64,000 nucleotides of DNA from Psychrobacter immobilis (GCF_904846235.1 NZ_CAJGZN010000004.1:124001-188000); one strand, 5' to 3'; positions 8,811-18,853 are shown, counted from the first letter of the stretch. Notes: generated by a model from the letters alone, not told the origin. Numbers and translations: made by a program.

Positions 8811-10292
8811 ATGAGTTTACAAAACACAGCAGTCGCCCCAGTTGACCGTGAGTATGAAATTACTATCGTAAGATTTTTTACGATCATGGCTGTCGTTTGG
8901 GGCATCGTCGGCATGAGTCTTGGTGTGTTCATTGCTTCACAGTTAGCATGGCCAGCACTCAACTTTGACATTCCATGGCTGACCTTTAGTCGTTTAAGAC
9001 CACTGCATACCAATGCGGTGATTTTTGCGTTCGGTGGCTCTGCCCTGTTCGCAACGTCTTACTACATCGTTCAGCGTACCTGTAAGACGCGTTTATTTGC
9101 GCCATATTTGGCTTGGTTTACCTTTTGGGGTTGGCAAGCGGTTATCGTATCCGCTGTTATTACCCTTCCTCTAGGTTTGACCTCAACTAAAGAATACGCT
9201 GAGCTTGAGTGGCCGATCGATATCCTAATTGCCTTGGTATGGATCTCTTATGCCATCGTATTTTTCGGTACACTCATCAAACGTAAAACCTCACATATTT
9301 ATGTGGCTAACTGGTTCTTTGCCGCCTTCATCATTACGATTGCACTACTACACATCGTAAACAGCATGGCGATTCCTGTTAGCGCGTTCAAATCTTACTC
9401 GCTATTTGGCGGTGCAACTGATGCGATGGTGCAGTGGTGGTACGGGCATAATGCGGTAGGTTTTTACTTAACGGCAGCCTTCCTTGGAATGATGTATTAT
9501 TTCGTTCCTGTACAGATTGGCCGTCCTATCTATTCTTATCGTTTGTCTATCGTTCACTTTTGGGCATTGATTGCTTCATATATGTGGGCTGGTGGTCACC
9601 ATTTGCATTATTCAGCGCTTCCTGATTGGACGCAGTCTCTTGCTATGGTCTTCTCAATCATCCTATTCGCACCATCTTGGGGTGGTATGATTAACGGTGT
9701 ACTAACGCTATCAGGTAGTTGGGATAAGCTGCGTACCGATCCGATCATTCGCTTTATGATTGTTGCATTGTCGTTCTACGCGATGTCGACGTTCGAAGGC
9801 CCAATGATGTCTATCAAAACAGTGAATGCGCTATCGCATAACACTGACTGGACAGTTGGTCACGTACACTCAGGCGCACTTGGCTGGGTTGGTATGATTA
9901 CGATTGGTTCGCTATACGTACTGTTACCACGTATTTATAACAAACCGAAGATGTACTCTATCAGCTTAATCACCACGCATTTTTGGCTTGCGACTGCAGG
10001 AACGATCTTCTATATCGTGTCTATGTGGATCTCAGGTATTGGCCAAGGCATGATGTGGCTTGCTACTAACCCAGACGGTACTTTGGTATATAGCTTCGTT
10101 GATACTGTTGAATTCTCGCATTTCCCATATATTGGCCGTGCATTTGGTGGCTTCTTATATGTATCGGGTATGTTTGTAATGGCTTATAACTGCTATAAAA
10201 CACTCAAAATGCCAGAAGGTAAGCCTGTAGATGTCGCTGATCCAACGGATCATGAACCTAGTGTCGAAAAACCTTCGACAGCTAACGTATAA
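8811..10292 (+). CDS. ccoN: cbb3-type cytochrome c oxidase catalytic subunit I, CcoN
   Basis: Catalytic subunit of the high-affinity cbb3 terminal oxidase, reducing oxygen to water and pumping protons at low oxygen. The 493-residue protein has about twelve helices and the haem and copper ligands: the low-spin haem His in [12 protein letters not shown], the CuB His in [15 protein letters not shown], the His pair in [13 protein letters not shown], and the haem His cluster in [21 protein letters not shown] precedes the ATG. It heads a tight operon with ccoO (9-base gap), ccoQ and ccoP. Length is normal for the family. Confidence 0.97.
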   Translation: MSLQNTAVAPVDREYEITIVRFFTIMAVVWGIVGMSLGVFIASQLAWPALNFDIPWLTFSRLRPLHTNAVIFAFGGSALFATSYYIVQRTCKTRLFAPYLAWFTFWGWQAVIVSAVITLPLGLTSTKEYAELEWPIDILIALVWISYAIVFFGTLIKRKTSHIYVANWFFAAFIITIALLHIVNSMAIPVSAFKSYSLFGGATDAMVQWWYGHNAVGFYLTAAFLGMMYYFVPVQIGRPIYSYRLSIVHFWALIASYMWAGGHHLHYSALPDWTQSLAMVFSIILFAPSWGGMINGVLTLSGSWDKLRTDPIIRFMIVALSFYAMSTFEGPMMSIKTVNALSHNTDWTVGHVHSGALGWVGMITIGSLYVLLPRIYNKPKMYSISLITTHFWLATAGTIFYIVSMWISGIGQGMMWLATNPDGTLVYSFVDTVEFSHFPYIGRAFGGFLYVSGMFVMAYNCYKTLKMPEGKPVDVADPTDHEPSVEKPSTANV

Positions 10293-10301
10293 GGAGCGAT
10301 C

Positions 10302-10940
10302 ATGGCTGGTACACCGCATGAAATTATTGAAAAAAATACAGGCTTGTTAGTCATTGGTATCGTGATTGCTATTAGTTTTGCAACGCTAGTTGAAATCGTG
10401 CCATTGATCTATGACAACAAGGGTCCTGAAGAAGGTGGGGTGAACGCTCCCCTTCCTGCCATGGAGCCTTGGACAGCGCTTGAATTTGAAGGTCGTGATA
10501 TTTATATCCGTGAAGGATGTCACGTTTGTCATACTCAAATGGTTCGCCCATTACGTGCAGAAGTTGAACGTTATGGACCATATTCACGTGCCGCTGAGTC
10601 GACGTGGGATCATCCATTCTTATGGGGATCGAAACGTACTGGACCAGATTTAGCACGTGTTGGTGGCCGTTATTCTGAAGATTGGCAAAAGCAACATTTG
10701 ATCAATCCACGTTCGCTAGTGCCTGAATCAGTTATGCCAGGTTTCCCTTGGTTGGCGACTAACGAAGTAGATGGCGAAAACATTCAAGCTAAAATGCGTC
10801 TATTCCGCGATCGCTTCGGTGTTCCTTATACTGAAGAAGACATTGAAGGCGCTCCAGATGCAGTGCTTGGCGCTACTGAGCTTGACGCTTTGGTCGCCTA
10901 TCTACAGCAGTTAGGTACCGCAATGGAAGGACAGCGCTAA
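10302..10940 (+). CDS. ccoO: cbb3 oxidase monohaem subunit II, CcoO
   Basis: Membrane-anchored mono-haem cytochrome c that passes electrons from CcoP to CcoN. One N-terminal helix (about 14-33) is followed by a periplasmic domain with the haem-binding motif CHVCH at residues 73-77 and conserved [10 protein letters not shown] and SVMPGFPWL segments, the latter giving the axial Met. GGAGCG lies before the ATG. Its last base overlaps the start of ccoQ, so the two are translationally coupled. Confidence 0.96.
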   Translation: MAGTPHEIIEKNTGLLVIGIVIAISFATLVEIVPLIYDNKGPEEGGVNAPLPAMEPWTALEFEGRDIYIREGCHVCHTQMVRPLRAEVERYGPYSRAAESTWDHPFLWGSKRTGPDLARVGGRYSEDWQKQHLINPRSLVPESVMPGFPWLATNEVDGENIQAKMRLFRDRFGVPYTEEDIEGAPDAVLGATELDALVAYLQQLGTAMEGQR

Positions 10941-11122
10941 TGGGTATTGGTGAATTACAAACAATTGCGACCGTTTCTGCCTTTGTTGCCTTTGTAGGCG
11001 TTGCATGGTGGGCGTATTCGCCAAAAAACAAAAAACGCTTCGAAGAAGATGCACAACTTGCGCTTGATGACGAGGATATAAAGTCTCTGTCTGAAGAGCA
11101 GCGCAATAAGGATAAACGATGA
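10940..11122 (+). CDS. ccoQ: cbb3 oxidase small subunit CcoQ
   Basis: A 60-residue single-helix protein (hydrophobic segment about 10-30, with FVAFVGVAWWAYSPKNKKRFEEDA) that stabilises the cbb3 complex. The helix followed by the 'Y-S-P-x-N-K-x-R-F-E-x-D-A' motif is typical of CcoQ/FixQ. It overlaps ccoO by one base and ccoP by four bases (ATGA type), which confirms its place in the operon. Confidence 0.93.
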   Translation: MGIGELQTIATVSAFVAFVGVAWWAYSPKNKKRFEEDAQLALDDEDIKSLSEEQRNKDKR

Positions 11123-12267
11123 CATTTTTTTGGAGTTCTTGGATCACTGTATTTAGTTTTGCTTGTTGGCTATTTATTCTTGGCGTCCTTTTGATGGTTC
11201 TAAAGTACAAGCCAGAAGTAGAAGAAGACGGTACAACAGGTCATGAATATGATGGCATCCGAGAATACGACAAACCCCTGCCCAAGTGGTGGTTAGTGAT
11301 ATTTTTTGGCTCAATCGTCTGGGGCATCGCTTACTGGGTGTTTTTCCCAGCCATGTTCCCTAAGCATTGGGACGGTATTGCCACAGTAGAAGTCGATGGC
11401 GAAACGGTACCTTGGACCTCTAAAAACGAGTTGTTCAGTGAACTTGAACAGAACAACAAAGTATTTACTGATAACTTTGAAAAAAGCATTTTGGTAAAAG
11501 CAGACGCTGCAGGCGCGACTACGACACTTGGTACGCTAAACGAGTTACAAGCGACCATGCGTCGTAGCGAAAACCCACCAGCAGATCTACAGACTAAAAT
11601 TGACGAAAAAGTTGCAGAACTTGCTCCTTACGTCGAGAAACTGTCTGAAAATCCAAATGCTTTAAAAGTTGGTAGCCGCTTGTTCCTACAGAACTGTTCT
11701 GTATGTCATGGCTCTAACGCTAAAGGTGCGACAGGCTACCCTAACCTAACAGACAATGATTGGTTATACGGCGGCGAAGCTAGCAACATTCTGACTACGC
11801 TACATAATGGTCGTATTGGCGGTATGCCTGCTTGGCGCGATCAGATCGGCGAAGACGGTGTACGTGCAGCTTCTGAATATGTATTGTCACTATCTCCAAA
11901 TAACGGTAGTAAGAGTAACGGTGAACTTGATCAAACCTTGGTTAATCAAGGCGAAGCTATCTTTAAGCAACAATGTGCACTATGTCACTCTGAAAGCGGT
12001 AAAGGTATGATTTCAGCAGGTGCACCAAACTTGACTGACAATATCTGGTTATATGGCGGTGAGCGTGAGACTGTACGTAATACATTACGTTATGGCCGTG
12101 CTGGCGTTATGCCTCAGTGGGAAACTAAGCTAGGTAATGAGCGCATCATGCTACTTGCTGCTTATATCTACTCACTATCAGATAAAACAAGCAAATCACC
12201 TGAAGCAGCACCGGTTACTGCTGCAGCTACTCAGCCTGTAGCAAATGAAGAAGCAACTGCTAACTAA
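11119..12267 (+). CDS. ccoP: cbb3 oxidase dihaem subunit III, CcoP
   Basis: Dihaem cytochrome c that receives electrons from soluble cytochromes. The 382-residue protein has two N-terminal helices (about 4-28 and 57-79), the long-N-terminus variant of CcoP, then a linker and two cytochrome c domains with CSVCH at 193-197 and CALCH at 286-290. The repeated PNLTDNDWLYGGE and PNLTDNIWLYGGE segments show the two domains are duplicated. An Ala/Thr-rich tail ends the protein. A terminator follows at 12306-12337. Confidence 0.96.
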   Translation: MTFFWSSWITVFSFACWLFILGVLLMVLKYKPEVEEDGTTGHEYDGIREYDKPLPKWWLVIFFGSIVWGIAYWVFFPAMFPKHWDGIATVEVDGETVPWTSKNELFSELEQNNKVFTDNFEKSILVKADAAGATTTLGTLNELQATMRRSENPPADLQTKIDEKVAELAPYVEKLSENPNALKVGSRLFLQNCSVCHGSNAKGATGYPNLTDNDWLYGGEASNILTTLHNGRIGGMPAWRDQIGEDGVRAASEYVLSLSPNNGSKSNGELDQTLVNQGEAIFKQQCALCHSESGKGMISAGAPNLTDNIWLYGGERETVRNTLRYGRAGVMPQWETKLGNERIMLLAAYIYSLSDKTSKSPEAAPVTAAATQPVANEEATAN

Positions 12268-12305
12268 GACGTTGTTACTGTACTGAATATGGACGAGATT
12301 TAATG

Positions 12306-12337
12306 AAGGGAGAACTGTTATTGCAGTTCTCCCTTTT
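12306..12337 (+). terminator. Intrinsic terminator of the ccoNOQP operon
   Basis: AAGGGAGAACTG pairs exactly with CAGTTCTCCCTT around a 6-base loop and is followed by four T residues. It lies 39 bases after the ccoP stop. Confidence 0.85.
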
Positions 12338-12531
12338 GCGTATAGCGGTATTGATTTTTATTTAGAAATGTCAATGATGAGCGGCTATAAACACTAGAAA
12401 ACGTTCTCATATATTCGTTGCTTTTTACGATTATCACCCCATTATTAGTAGGGAGAATGTTAGAATAGCTATTTTTTAAAATAGTCTATTGGTTATGGCT
12501 TTATATCGCTCTGACTCAATCACATAACACG

Positions 12532-12632
12532 ATAGTCAACTTCACATAAATTAGATGCAGGTTTGTTTAGTCTACTATTTGTAGTACCTTTACTCCCCTT
12601 TGCTTGTATCAAGATTATGTTGAACCAACTAT
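12532..12632. repeat. Dispersed imperfect palindrome, copy A
   Basis: The ends are inverted: ATAGTCAACTTCACATAAAT at the left resembles the reverse complement of the right end, ATAGTTGGTTCAACATAATC. The right two thirds, starting TTAGTCTACTA at 12567, align by eye with the copy at 17381-17475. This looks like a MITE-like or REP-like intergenic element; no coding capacity. Confidence 0.55.
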
Positions 12633-12793
12633 ATTTACAATCGATCATTTGGTAAGCAGATTAGAAGGTTTTTCATCGAATTTCCTATCCGCTATTTACT
12701 GACATTGATAACATCATACACTCATATACCTCGACGCTAGAGGTGTTTGTTCATCATGCCAGCAGACTGATTCTTTTTTAAAGAGGCACGTTT

Positions 12794-14203
12794 ATGTCAG
12801 CACAACAATCCAATAAAATTCCTGTACAACAAGTCGATCTTGATGCAACCAAGCATCGTGTGCATCCGAGGTTTGTCACAGGTTTTTATCAAAATATTCG
12901 TGTCATCACGATGTATGCCCTTTTGGCGGCTTTTTTACTTTTGCCATGGCTGCGCTATAATGATAGACAAGCAATATGGTTTGATGTGCCATCTCAGCAT
13001 TATTATATTTTTGGCATGACGTTTTTGACGCAAGATTTTTATTTTATTGCTGCATTTGCCATTATTGCCGCGTTTACGCTGTTTATGGTGACGGTATATG
13101 CAGGGCGCGGTTGGTGTGGTTATGCTTGCCCTCAAACGATATGGACGCATCTATACCAATATGTCGAAAAATGGGTGATTGGCGACCGTAATAAACGTAT
13201 CAAGTTTGATAAAGCGCCATTAAGCGCGAGCAAAGTATTCAAACGTACGGTTGTGTATTCAATTTGGTTTTTGCTTTCTGTGATTACAGCAGCGACCTTT
13301 GTTAGTTATGTGGCAGGTACAGATTCTCTATATCATAGCTGGCAGTCAATAGGAGTGATTCCCTTCCCTGACTGGCCAACATGGGTATGGGTTTCAATGT
13401 TTATCTTTACCTTTGCCACTTATGCCAATGCAGGCTACATGCGTGAGCAAATGTGTGTACAGATTTGTCCTTATGGCCGCTTTCAAAGTGTGATGTTTGA
13501 TAAAGACACATTGATCGTATCTTATGATTATGAACGCGGTGAGCCGCGCGGCGCTCGTAAAAAAGGCACAAATCCAGAGCACTTAGGCGACTGCATTGAA
13601 TGTACCATGTGCGTGCAGGTCTGCCCTACTGGTATCGATATTCGTGATGGGTTACAAGTTGCCTGTATCCAGTGTGCGGCTTGTATTGATGCCTGTAATG
13701 AAGTGATGGACAAGGTCGGCTATCCGCGTGGACTGATTCGTTATACGACCGAACGTCAGCTAGCAGAAAAAGAGCCAAGCCGCGTATTGCGTCCACGATT
13801 ATTTGCTTATTTGACATTATTAGCCGTACTATGTGGCGGTGTTATATATGCATTAACCGATCGCGTGCCCTTAGAGATTGATATCCGCCGTGACCGTAAT
13901 CAGTTGTCATCTATCAACAATCAAGGCATGATCGAAAACAGCTATATCGTTAAGCTAACCAACAAGACTCAGGACGCTCATACCTACACGATAACGCTTG
14001 CACCGCAAAAAGGGCTGAGCTTAGAGCTGCGCTTTAACGATGTACCATTAGAAGCTGGCGAAAGCTTTGATATGCCAGTTAGTATTTATGGTGATCCTGA
14101 TGTGATAGAGTTTGGCCAAACACCTGTCACGCTAAATGTGAGCAGCGAAAACGGTAAGTATAAGGTAAGCAAACAAAATATCTTTACGACCCAAGGTCAG
14201 TAA
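12794..14203 (+). CDS. ccoG: Cytochrome c oxidase accessory protein CcoG (RdxA/FixG)
   Basis: Membrane protein with two [4Fe-4S] clusters, needed for cbb3 assembly, where it is believed to reduce copper for the CuB site. The 469 residues show several N-terminal helices, the CGYACPQTIW segment of the family, a ferredoxin-like part with CIECTMCVQVCPTGID and CIQCAACIDACNE, another helix near 337-360, and a C-terminal periplasmic Ig-like domain. AAGAGG precedes ATG. It is separated from ccoP by 526 bases, so it probably has its own promoter, and is followed by ccoH. Confidence 0.95.
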   Translation: MSAQQSNKIPVQQVDLDATKHRVHPRFVTGFYQNIRVITMYALLAAFLLLPWLRYNDRQAIWFDVPSQHYYIFGMTFLTQDFYFIAAFAIIAAFTLFMVTVYAGRGWCGYACPQTIWTHLYQYVEKWVIGDRNKRIKFDKAPLSASKVFKRTVVYSIWFLLSVITAATFVSYVAGTDSLYHSWQSIGVIPFPDWPTWVWVSMFIFTFATYANAGYMREQMCVQICPYGRFQSVMFDKDTLIVSYDYERGEPRGARKKGTNPEHLGDCIECTMCVQVCPTGIDIRDGLQVACIQCAACIDACNEVMDKVGYPRGLIRYTTERQLAEKEPSRVLRPRLFAYLTLLAVLCGGVIYALTDRVPLEIDIRRDRNQLSSINNQGMIENSYIVKLTNKTQDAHTYTITLAPQKGLSLELRFNDVPLEAGESFDMPVSIYGDPDVIEFGQTPVTLNVSSENGKYKVSKQNIFTTQGQ

Positions 14204-14421
14204 ATGATTAGCAGACCTATTGTTTAATTTCATGTATATCATTCGGTAGTCTGTAGCTAGTGCAAGTAGTTAAATAACTAATTGTTATAGCGAAAGGCTA
14301 TTGGATACACGTTTTATCATTAAACTGGCAGCGCTTAGCCGCCAAATTATCCGTTGATACCATTTGTAGATATATAATGAACAGCTATCTATTGAATGCG
14401 TATCTGATGCATAGGTATTTT

Positions 14422-15003
14422 ATGTCTACTCCAGCACCGAACTTTAAACATCAAGATAAGCAGCCATGGTATAAAAATTACATGGTCGTTATCTTTGTGA
14501 TTGGCATGCCTGCTGCGGTCGTGATCGCTTGTATTTGGTTTGTTTATTACTCTTACCAGATCCGTGATAGCGTAGTACGTGACGACTGGTATATGGATGG
14601 CAAAACGCTCTATCACGATGTGTCTCGTGACAAGCTCACGTATGACTTAGACTTGCATGGACAAATGCAATTTGCAGAAAATGGCGATATTGTGTTTTAT
14701 CTTAACTACCCTGAGCAAAGCGTCCAGTCAGGCAAGCTGCTAAACGGCACACCACTTACCTATCCTGATACGTTGGAACTTTCTATTTCTCATGCAACGG
14801 ATATCAAAAAAGACCGCGATGTTGTCCTTAAGCATGTTGAGGGCAATAAATACAGCGCCCAAGTCGATATTGATCCTGTAAAAGCCAAGTATTACCTACA
14901 GGTTAGTAACGACGGTAAAGATGATTGGCGTATGCAAGATGTCGCAAAACTGCCTCGTTCAAAGGTCAGTTTTGACCCGCTACCGGTTTTTGCAAAGAGT
15001 TAA
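14422..15003 (+). CDS. ccoH: FixH/CcoH-family cbb3 assembly protein
   Basis: Small single-helix membrane protein required for cbb3 oxidase assembly and stability. The protein (about 193 residues from this start) begins MSTPAPNFKHQDKQPWYKNY, then a helix VVIFVIGMPAAVVIACIWFVY, then a periplasmic part with RDDWYMDGKTLYHDVSRDK, the FixH hallmark. The in-frame ATGs at 14377 and 14410 lack a ribosome binding site; ATG 14422 has TAGG nearby and fits family starts. ccoG lies 218 bases upstream. No ccoI or ccoS gene is present in the window. Confidence 0.88.
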   Translation: MSTPAPNFKHQDKQPWYKNYMVVIFVIGMPAAVVIACIWFVYYSYQIRDSVVRDDWYMDGKTLYHDVSRDKLTYDLDLHGQMQFAENGDIVFYLNYPEQSVQSGKLLNGTPLTYPDTLELSISHATDIKKDRDVVLKHVEGNKYSAQVDIDPVKAKYYLQVSNDGKDDWRMQDVAKLPRSKVSFDPLPVFAKS

Positions 15004-15026
15004 TGCTGTTATTAGCATCCAGACAT

Positions 15027-15068
15027 AAAAAAACCAGCCATTCATCAAAGATTGGCTGGTTTTTTTTG
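15027..15068. terminator. Intrinsic terminator, possibly bidirectional
   Basis: AAACCAGCCA and TGGCTGGTTT form the stem around an 11-12-base loop, with A-run and T-run on either side. It serves ccoH and perhaps the convergent ttcA. Confidence 0.82.
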
Positions 15069-15129
15069 AGCTATTTAATAGCCTAATAATTAATAGGTAT
15101 TATCTAATATAGCTTTAATCCATCAACTA

Positions 15130-16299
15130 CTAAATCACTGGGTTAATCGTTGGAATTTTCTGTGTTTTACGCTCATTTTGCGCGGCTTTATCCGTCTCTG
15201 TCGAATAAGGCTTGTCACTAGCAAACTTAGGATTGAACGTTTGCGTCATTGGTGATACCGGTAAACCAATCTCAGCCAAACTATCTGTCTGCCCCGCTTG
15301 AATATTGTCGCCTTCAAATAAACGCTCATTATTATCACGGTCAAGACTGAGTGTTTCAAAATCAAAAAGCTCACGATCAGCTAATTGTGATGGCGCAACG
15401 TTTTGCATTGCCTTAAAGATCGAAGCCAAACGCTGCGGGTGAGCATTATCCCATTCACGTAGCATGTCATTGATAATAGCACGTTGTAGGTTGGTCTGGC
15501 TGCCACATAGGTTACAAGGAATGATTGGGAATTCCTTTAATTTGGCATATTCAATAATGTCTTTTTCTTCGACATAGGCCAATGGGCGAATCAGCATATT
15601 TTGCTTGTCATCACTCAGTAGCTTGGGCGGCATTGATTTGAGCGCACCACCATGAAATAAGTTCAAAAAGAAGGTCGCCAGCATATCGTCACGATGATGG
15701 CCAAGGGCAATCTTAGTCGCGCCAATTTGTTTAGCAAAGCCATATAGTGAGCCGCGGCGTAGACGTGAGCATGCCGAGCAGTAAGTCTTACCTTCTGGCA
15801 CCACGCTTTTGACGATGCTATAGGTGTCTTTTTCTAAAATATAGTGGGCGATGCCCTGCTCGTTTAGATACGCAGGTAAAATGTCTTCCGGATAGCCTGG
15901 CTGCTTTTGATCAAGATTCACCGCGACGATATCAAAATGAATCGGTGCAATGCGTTTTAACAGCAATAAAATATCAAGTAAGGTATAGCTGTCTTTACCA
16001 CCCGAAACACAGACCATCACCACATCGCCATCTTCAATCATATTAAAATCGCGGATTGCCCAAGAGACTTGGCGACGCAGCTTCTTTTGTAGTTTACGAA
16101 AGTACGCTGATTCAGTAGGTGCTTGCGCATCGGCAAACTGCTCGTCAATCATGTCCTCATCACTGCCATCTTCAGAGACGTCATCGTACTCCCTACTATC
16201 AGTATCGGTGTTTAAAGCCTGAGTATCAAAGCTCGTTGCATCAGATACATCATCAGCTTGAGAAGGAATATTTGGCGTAAATAAGGTTGCTGCGGTCAT
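15130..16299 (-). CDS. ttcA: tRNA 2-thiocytidine biosynthesis protein TtcA
   Basis: Adenylates and thiolates C32 of certain tRNAs using an iron-sulfur cluster. The PP-loop SGGKDS is at 99-104, and the paired Cys motifs CSAC (174-177) and CNLC (262-265) that hold the cluster are both present, as are [16 protein letters not shown] and [15 protein letters not shown]. At 389 residues it is longer than typical TtcA (about 310): there is an acidic N-terminal extension of about 65 residues and a polar C-terminal tail of about 60. The ATG at 16299 is the first in frame; a start inside the extension is possible. Single gene, convergent with ccoH. Confidence 0.94.
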   Translation of the reverse strand: MTAATLFTPNIPSQADDVSDATSFDTQALNTDTDSREYDDVSEDGSDEDMIDEQFADAQAPTESAYFRKLQKKLRRQVSWAIRDFNMIEDGDVVMVCVSGGKDSYTLLDILLLLKRIAPIHFDIVAVNLDQKQPGYPEDILPAYLNEQGIAHYILEKDTYSIVKSVVPEGKTYCSACSRLRRGSLYGFAKQIGATKIALGHHRDDMLATFFLNLFHGGALKSMPPKLLSDDKQNMLIRPLAYVEEKDIIEYAKLKEFPIIPCNLCGSQTNLQRAIINDMLREWDNAHPQRLASIFKAMQNVAPSQLADRELFDFETLSLDRDNNERLFEGDNIQAGQTDSLAEIGLPVSPMTQTFNPKFASDKPYSTETDKAAQNERKTQKIPTINPVI

Positions 16300-16544
16300 A
16301 AGTTACTCAATATCTTTATAAGGGTGGTTTTACTATAAAGCGATTTGCGATAAGGCTTTTAAAGCATTATCTGCAATGTCATGTGACTGATACTTTAAAA
16401 GCTGCGATTATAACAAATATTGCTAACAGATTGAAAAGATGACAGTAATACCGACTTTATTTTATGACCCTGTTGTTTAAATTTGCTTTGGCAGCTTAGT
16501 GACGGGTGATTGGTCGCTTCGTGGTTCTGTAGTAGACGTATTTT

Positions 16545-16553
16545 TGCTAAAAT
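16545..16553 (+). promoter_or_regulatory. Candidate extended -10 promoter of queC
   Basis: TGCTAAAAT matches the extended -10 pattern TGnTAnAAT. It lies 33 bases upstream of the queC start codon. No clear -35 element is needed for such promoters and none is seen. Confidence 0.4.
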
Positions 16554-16586
16554 AGCCGTTTTCGTAAACCAATAATAGACATCACT

Positions 16587-17363
16587 ATGACTAACGTTAC
16601 TTTGCAAAACACTTCCAATCAAGCATCCGATGCTGGCTTAGCTGCTCTTACCAAAAGCCAAAATGCGGTTGTCCTTTTATCAGGCGGTCTCGATTCGGTG
16701 ACTTGCTTATATTGGGCAAAAGCGCGCTATGCATCAGTGACAGCAGTCAGCTTTAACTATGGTCAGCGTCATAATAGTGAACTTGTGGCCGCAAAGACCA
16801 TCGCTGAGACAGCAGGCGTCAATCATAGAATCATCGATATTGATATCGCACAACTGGGTGGTTCATCACTAACAGATCACAGCATGATTGTGCCAGACGG
16901 TGATTCGGACAAATTCCCTAGCAAAAAACGCGACGAAATCGATAACGACGCTATCCCAAATACCTATGTGCCTGCGCGTAACACTATCTTCTTATCGTAC
17001 GCGTTAGCAGTCGCCGAAGTCGCTGACGCCAATCATATCGTCATCGGTGTCAGCTCAGTTGACTATTCTGGCTACCCTGATTGTCGCCCAGAGTATATAG
17101 CTGCCTTTGAACATATGGCCAATCTCGCGACAAAAGCGGGCGTTACTGGTCATCGCTTATCGATTCAAACGCCATTGCAGCAACTGTCAAAAGCCCAAAC
17201 TATTGAGCTTGGTCTGTCATTAGGTGTCGATTATGGACAGACGATTTCTTGTTATCGTGCAGATGCCAATGGTCTTGCTTGCGGTGTTTGTGATAGTTGC
17301 GCATTGCGTCGTCAAGGCTTTGCCCAAGCTGGCGTAACCGACCCTACTCATTATCAGTCTTAA
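16587..17363 (+). CDS. queC: 7-cyano-7-deazaguanine synthase QueC
   Basis: Converts 7-carboxy-7-deazaguanine to preQ0 with ATP and ammonia in queuosine biosynthesis. The PP-loop SGGLDS is at 32-37, followed by [13 protein letters not shown], the [18 protein letters not shown] segment and [18 protein letters not shown], all diagnostic. The zinc-binding Cys cluster reads [18 protein letters not shown] near the C-terminus. Length 258 is slightly more than usual owing to an N-terminal extension of about 25 residues. Monocistronic; the partner enzyme QueE begins at 63786 in this window. Confidence 0.95.
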   Translation: MTNVTLQNTSNQASDAGLAALTKSQNAVVLLSGGLDSVTCLYWAKARYASVTAVSFNYGQRHNSELVAAKTIAETAGVNHRIIDIDIAQLGGSSLTDHSMIVPDGDSDKFPSKKRDEIDNDAIPNTYVPARNTIFLSYALAVAEVADANHIVIGVSSVDYSGYPDCRPEYIAAFEHMANLATKAGVTGHRLSIQTPLQQLSKAQTIELGLSLGVDYGQTISCYRADANGLACGVCDSCALRRQGFAQAGVTDPTHYQS

Positions 17364-17707
17364 TTAATTTTAGTCAGTCCTATATCAGTTGGATACGGTA
17401 TAAGGCGTGCTTAGTCTACTACTTGCATTACGTCTACTCGCCTACCTTATGTTTAAATCATATCGAACTGACTATGCATTAACGCTAAATATTGCGTGAA
17501 ATGGTGATACCCATCAACATTCGCGCAACATTCGCTTGCATTAACACAGCACGTCGTTCTTGTATTCTAATCGACATACTTGCTATCGTATGAACGATTA
17601 TATTTATCGAAAGATGTAACTGACGATATCGGTCACTCATATATTGATGAGTTGACTTTGCATTTAGCAAAAGATAAAAAATTGACGCTACCCGTAAGAG
17701 GAAATTT
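17364..17707. other. Intergenic region between queC and the small secreted protein gene
   Basis: 344 bases with copy B of the dispersed palindrome in its first third. The remainder shows only shadow frames. No terminator with a T-run is seen after queC; the palindrome could take that role. Confidence 0.5.
17381..17475. repeat. Dispersed imperfect palindrome, copy B
   Basis: The left part TATATCAGTTGGATACGGTA is inverted in imperfect form at the right end (reverse complement ATAGTCAGTTCGATATGATT). The inner part from TTAGTCTACTAC (17411) lines up with copy A at 12567. Both copies are intergenic and follow the end of a plus-strand gene. Confidence 0.55.
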
Positions 17708-18037
17708 ATGAAGTTGTTGCCAGTACTACCCCTAGCCTTAGCGGCCCTGTTTGCCATGCCACAAGCCAACGCTGCTGACATTAAGCAAGACAATATCAAT
17801 TCATGTGTCAATGGCGCAGTCAAATACAAAGTCGCTGATAAAAGCAACGCAACCAAACTATGTAACTGTACTATTGGTGTGCGCAGCAACATGACTATTG
17901 GTCAAATGTGGGAAATTGAAAGCTACGCACAAGATAAGAAAGACCCTTCTAATCTGCCATATGTGAAAGCGATGCAAAAAGATTTGCAGCAGTGCACCGT
18001 TGGCTTGGATTTGAAAAAGCCGCAAAAACCTGCGTAA
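17708..18037 (+). CDS. Small periplasmic protein with four cysteines
   Basis: A 109-residue protein with a clear signal peptide: MKLL, a hydrophobic run LPVLPLALAALFAMP and a cleavage-like site ANA-AD near residue 22. The mature part has four Cys (in NSCVNG, KLCNCTIG and QQCTVG), likely two disulfides, and helical polar segments. AGGA lies 6 bases upstream of the ATG. No family is recognised; similar short secreted Cys proteins occur in Moraxellaceae. A good terminator follows, so it is a single-gene unit. The protein is real by signal peptide, codon use and signals; its role is unknown. Confidence 0.75.
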   Translation: MKLLPVLPLALAALFAMPQANAADIKQDNINSCVNGAVKYKVADKSNATKLCNCTIGVRSNMTIGQMWEIESYAQDKKDPSNLPYVKAMQKDLQQCTVGLDLKKPQKPA

Positions 18038-18057
18038 CCTCTAATCGTTTGATATAC

Positions 18058-18084
18058 AAAAGACTGGCTATTGCCAGTCTTTTT
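18058..18084 (+). terminator. Intrinsic terminator
   Basis: AAAAGACTGGC pairs with GCCAGTCTTTT around a 4-base loop. Ends the small secreted protein gene. Confidence 0.85.
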
Positions 18085-18211
18085 GTTGCCAATGAATGGG
18101 CAAAGTGTAAAACTGATTATTTATTTCTACTAATCTGCCTATAATAAGAACACTATAAATAGAACCATCATTAAGCCAATACACATAACTAAAACTAATA
18201 AGGATTTTATA

Positions 18212-18709
18212 ATGGCCAAGCCTACAACAGAAACCATTCACCTACCTGATTTTCCAGTAACCATAGTACGCAAACTTGCTGGTAACTTTATTCATGATGA
18301 AATCAATCTAAAAGAAATGGTCGCTAATACTGATAAAGGCTTGATTTTATATTTTTATCCCAAAGACAATACGCCAGGCTGCACCACACAAGCAACAGAG
18401 TTTACCTCGCACCTTCATGATTTTGACGAATTGGGCTACGACATTATCGGCGTCTCTCGTGACAGCGTTGAATCTCATGAAAAATTTATCGACAAGTATG
18501 ATTTACAGATTCCACTCATCAGTGATGCCGACGAAAAGCTATGCCAGTATTTTGACGTTATCAAAGAAAAGAATATGTATGGCAAAGTTACGTTAGGCCT
18601 TGTACGTTCAGCATTTGTATTCAATAAAGACAGCGAGCTGACTCATGCGCAGCGTAATCTACGTGCCAAAGACTATACCAGTCGCTTACTGACTATATTG
18701 GCGCCGTAA
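18212..18709 (+). CDS. bcp: Peroxiredoxin of the Bcp/PrxQ family
   Basis: Thiol peroxidase reducing hydrogen peroxide and organic peroxides. The family signature YFYPKDNTPGCTTQATEF gives the peroxidatic Cys57. The second Cys that classic Bcp proteins carry five positions later is Thr here; the only other Cys is in KLCQYFDV, near residue 110. It may therefore work as a one-Cys enzyme or with an atypical resolving Cys. AAGGA lies at a good distance from ATG. Length 165 is normal. Next downstream is a flavoprotein disulfide reductase, though 145 bases separate them. Confidence 0.88.
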   Translation: MAKPTTETIHLPDFPVTIVRKLAGNFIHDEINLKEMVANTDKGLILYFYPKDNTPGCTTQATEFTSHLHDFDELGYDIIGVSRDSVESHEKFIDKYDLQIPLISDADEKLCQYFDVIKEKNMYGKVTLGLVRSAFVFNKDSELTHAQRNLRAKDYTSRLLTILAP

Positions 18710-18853
18710 TCACTGGTTCTGTAATTAAATTAGTATTATTGACGTTATAGTTGAATCAGTATTAATCATAAGAACGATAAAAACCGAATAAAAAATATAA
18801 GCCAAGCATTCAGTCTATTACTGAATATAACCTTGCCCCTATTAGAGAATAAT

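Larger units (their letters stand above)
12268..12793. other. Intergenic region between ccoP and ccoG
   Basis: 526 bases that separate the oxidase operon from the assembly gene ccoG. It contains the ccoP terminator (12306-12337) and a roughly 101-bp imperfect palindrome (12532-12632). No coding frame or RNA gene is visible. AAAGAGG lies just upstream of the ccoG ATG. Confidence 0.6.

Noticed and set aside
17485..17892. 135-residue minus-strand frame
   Set aside because: It overlaps the well-supported secreted protein gene at 17708 on the other strand and has no start signal.
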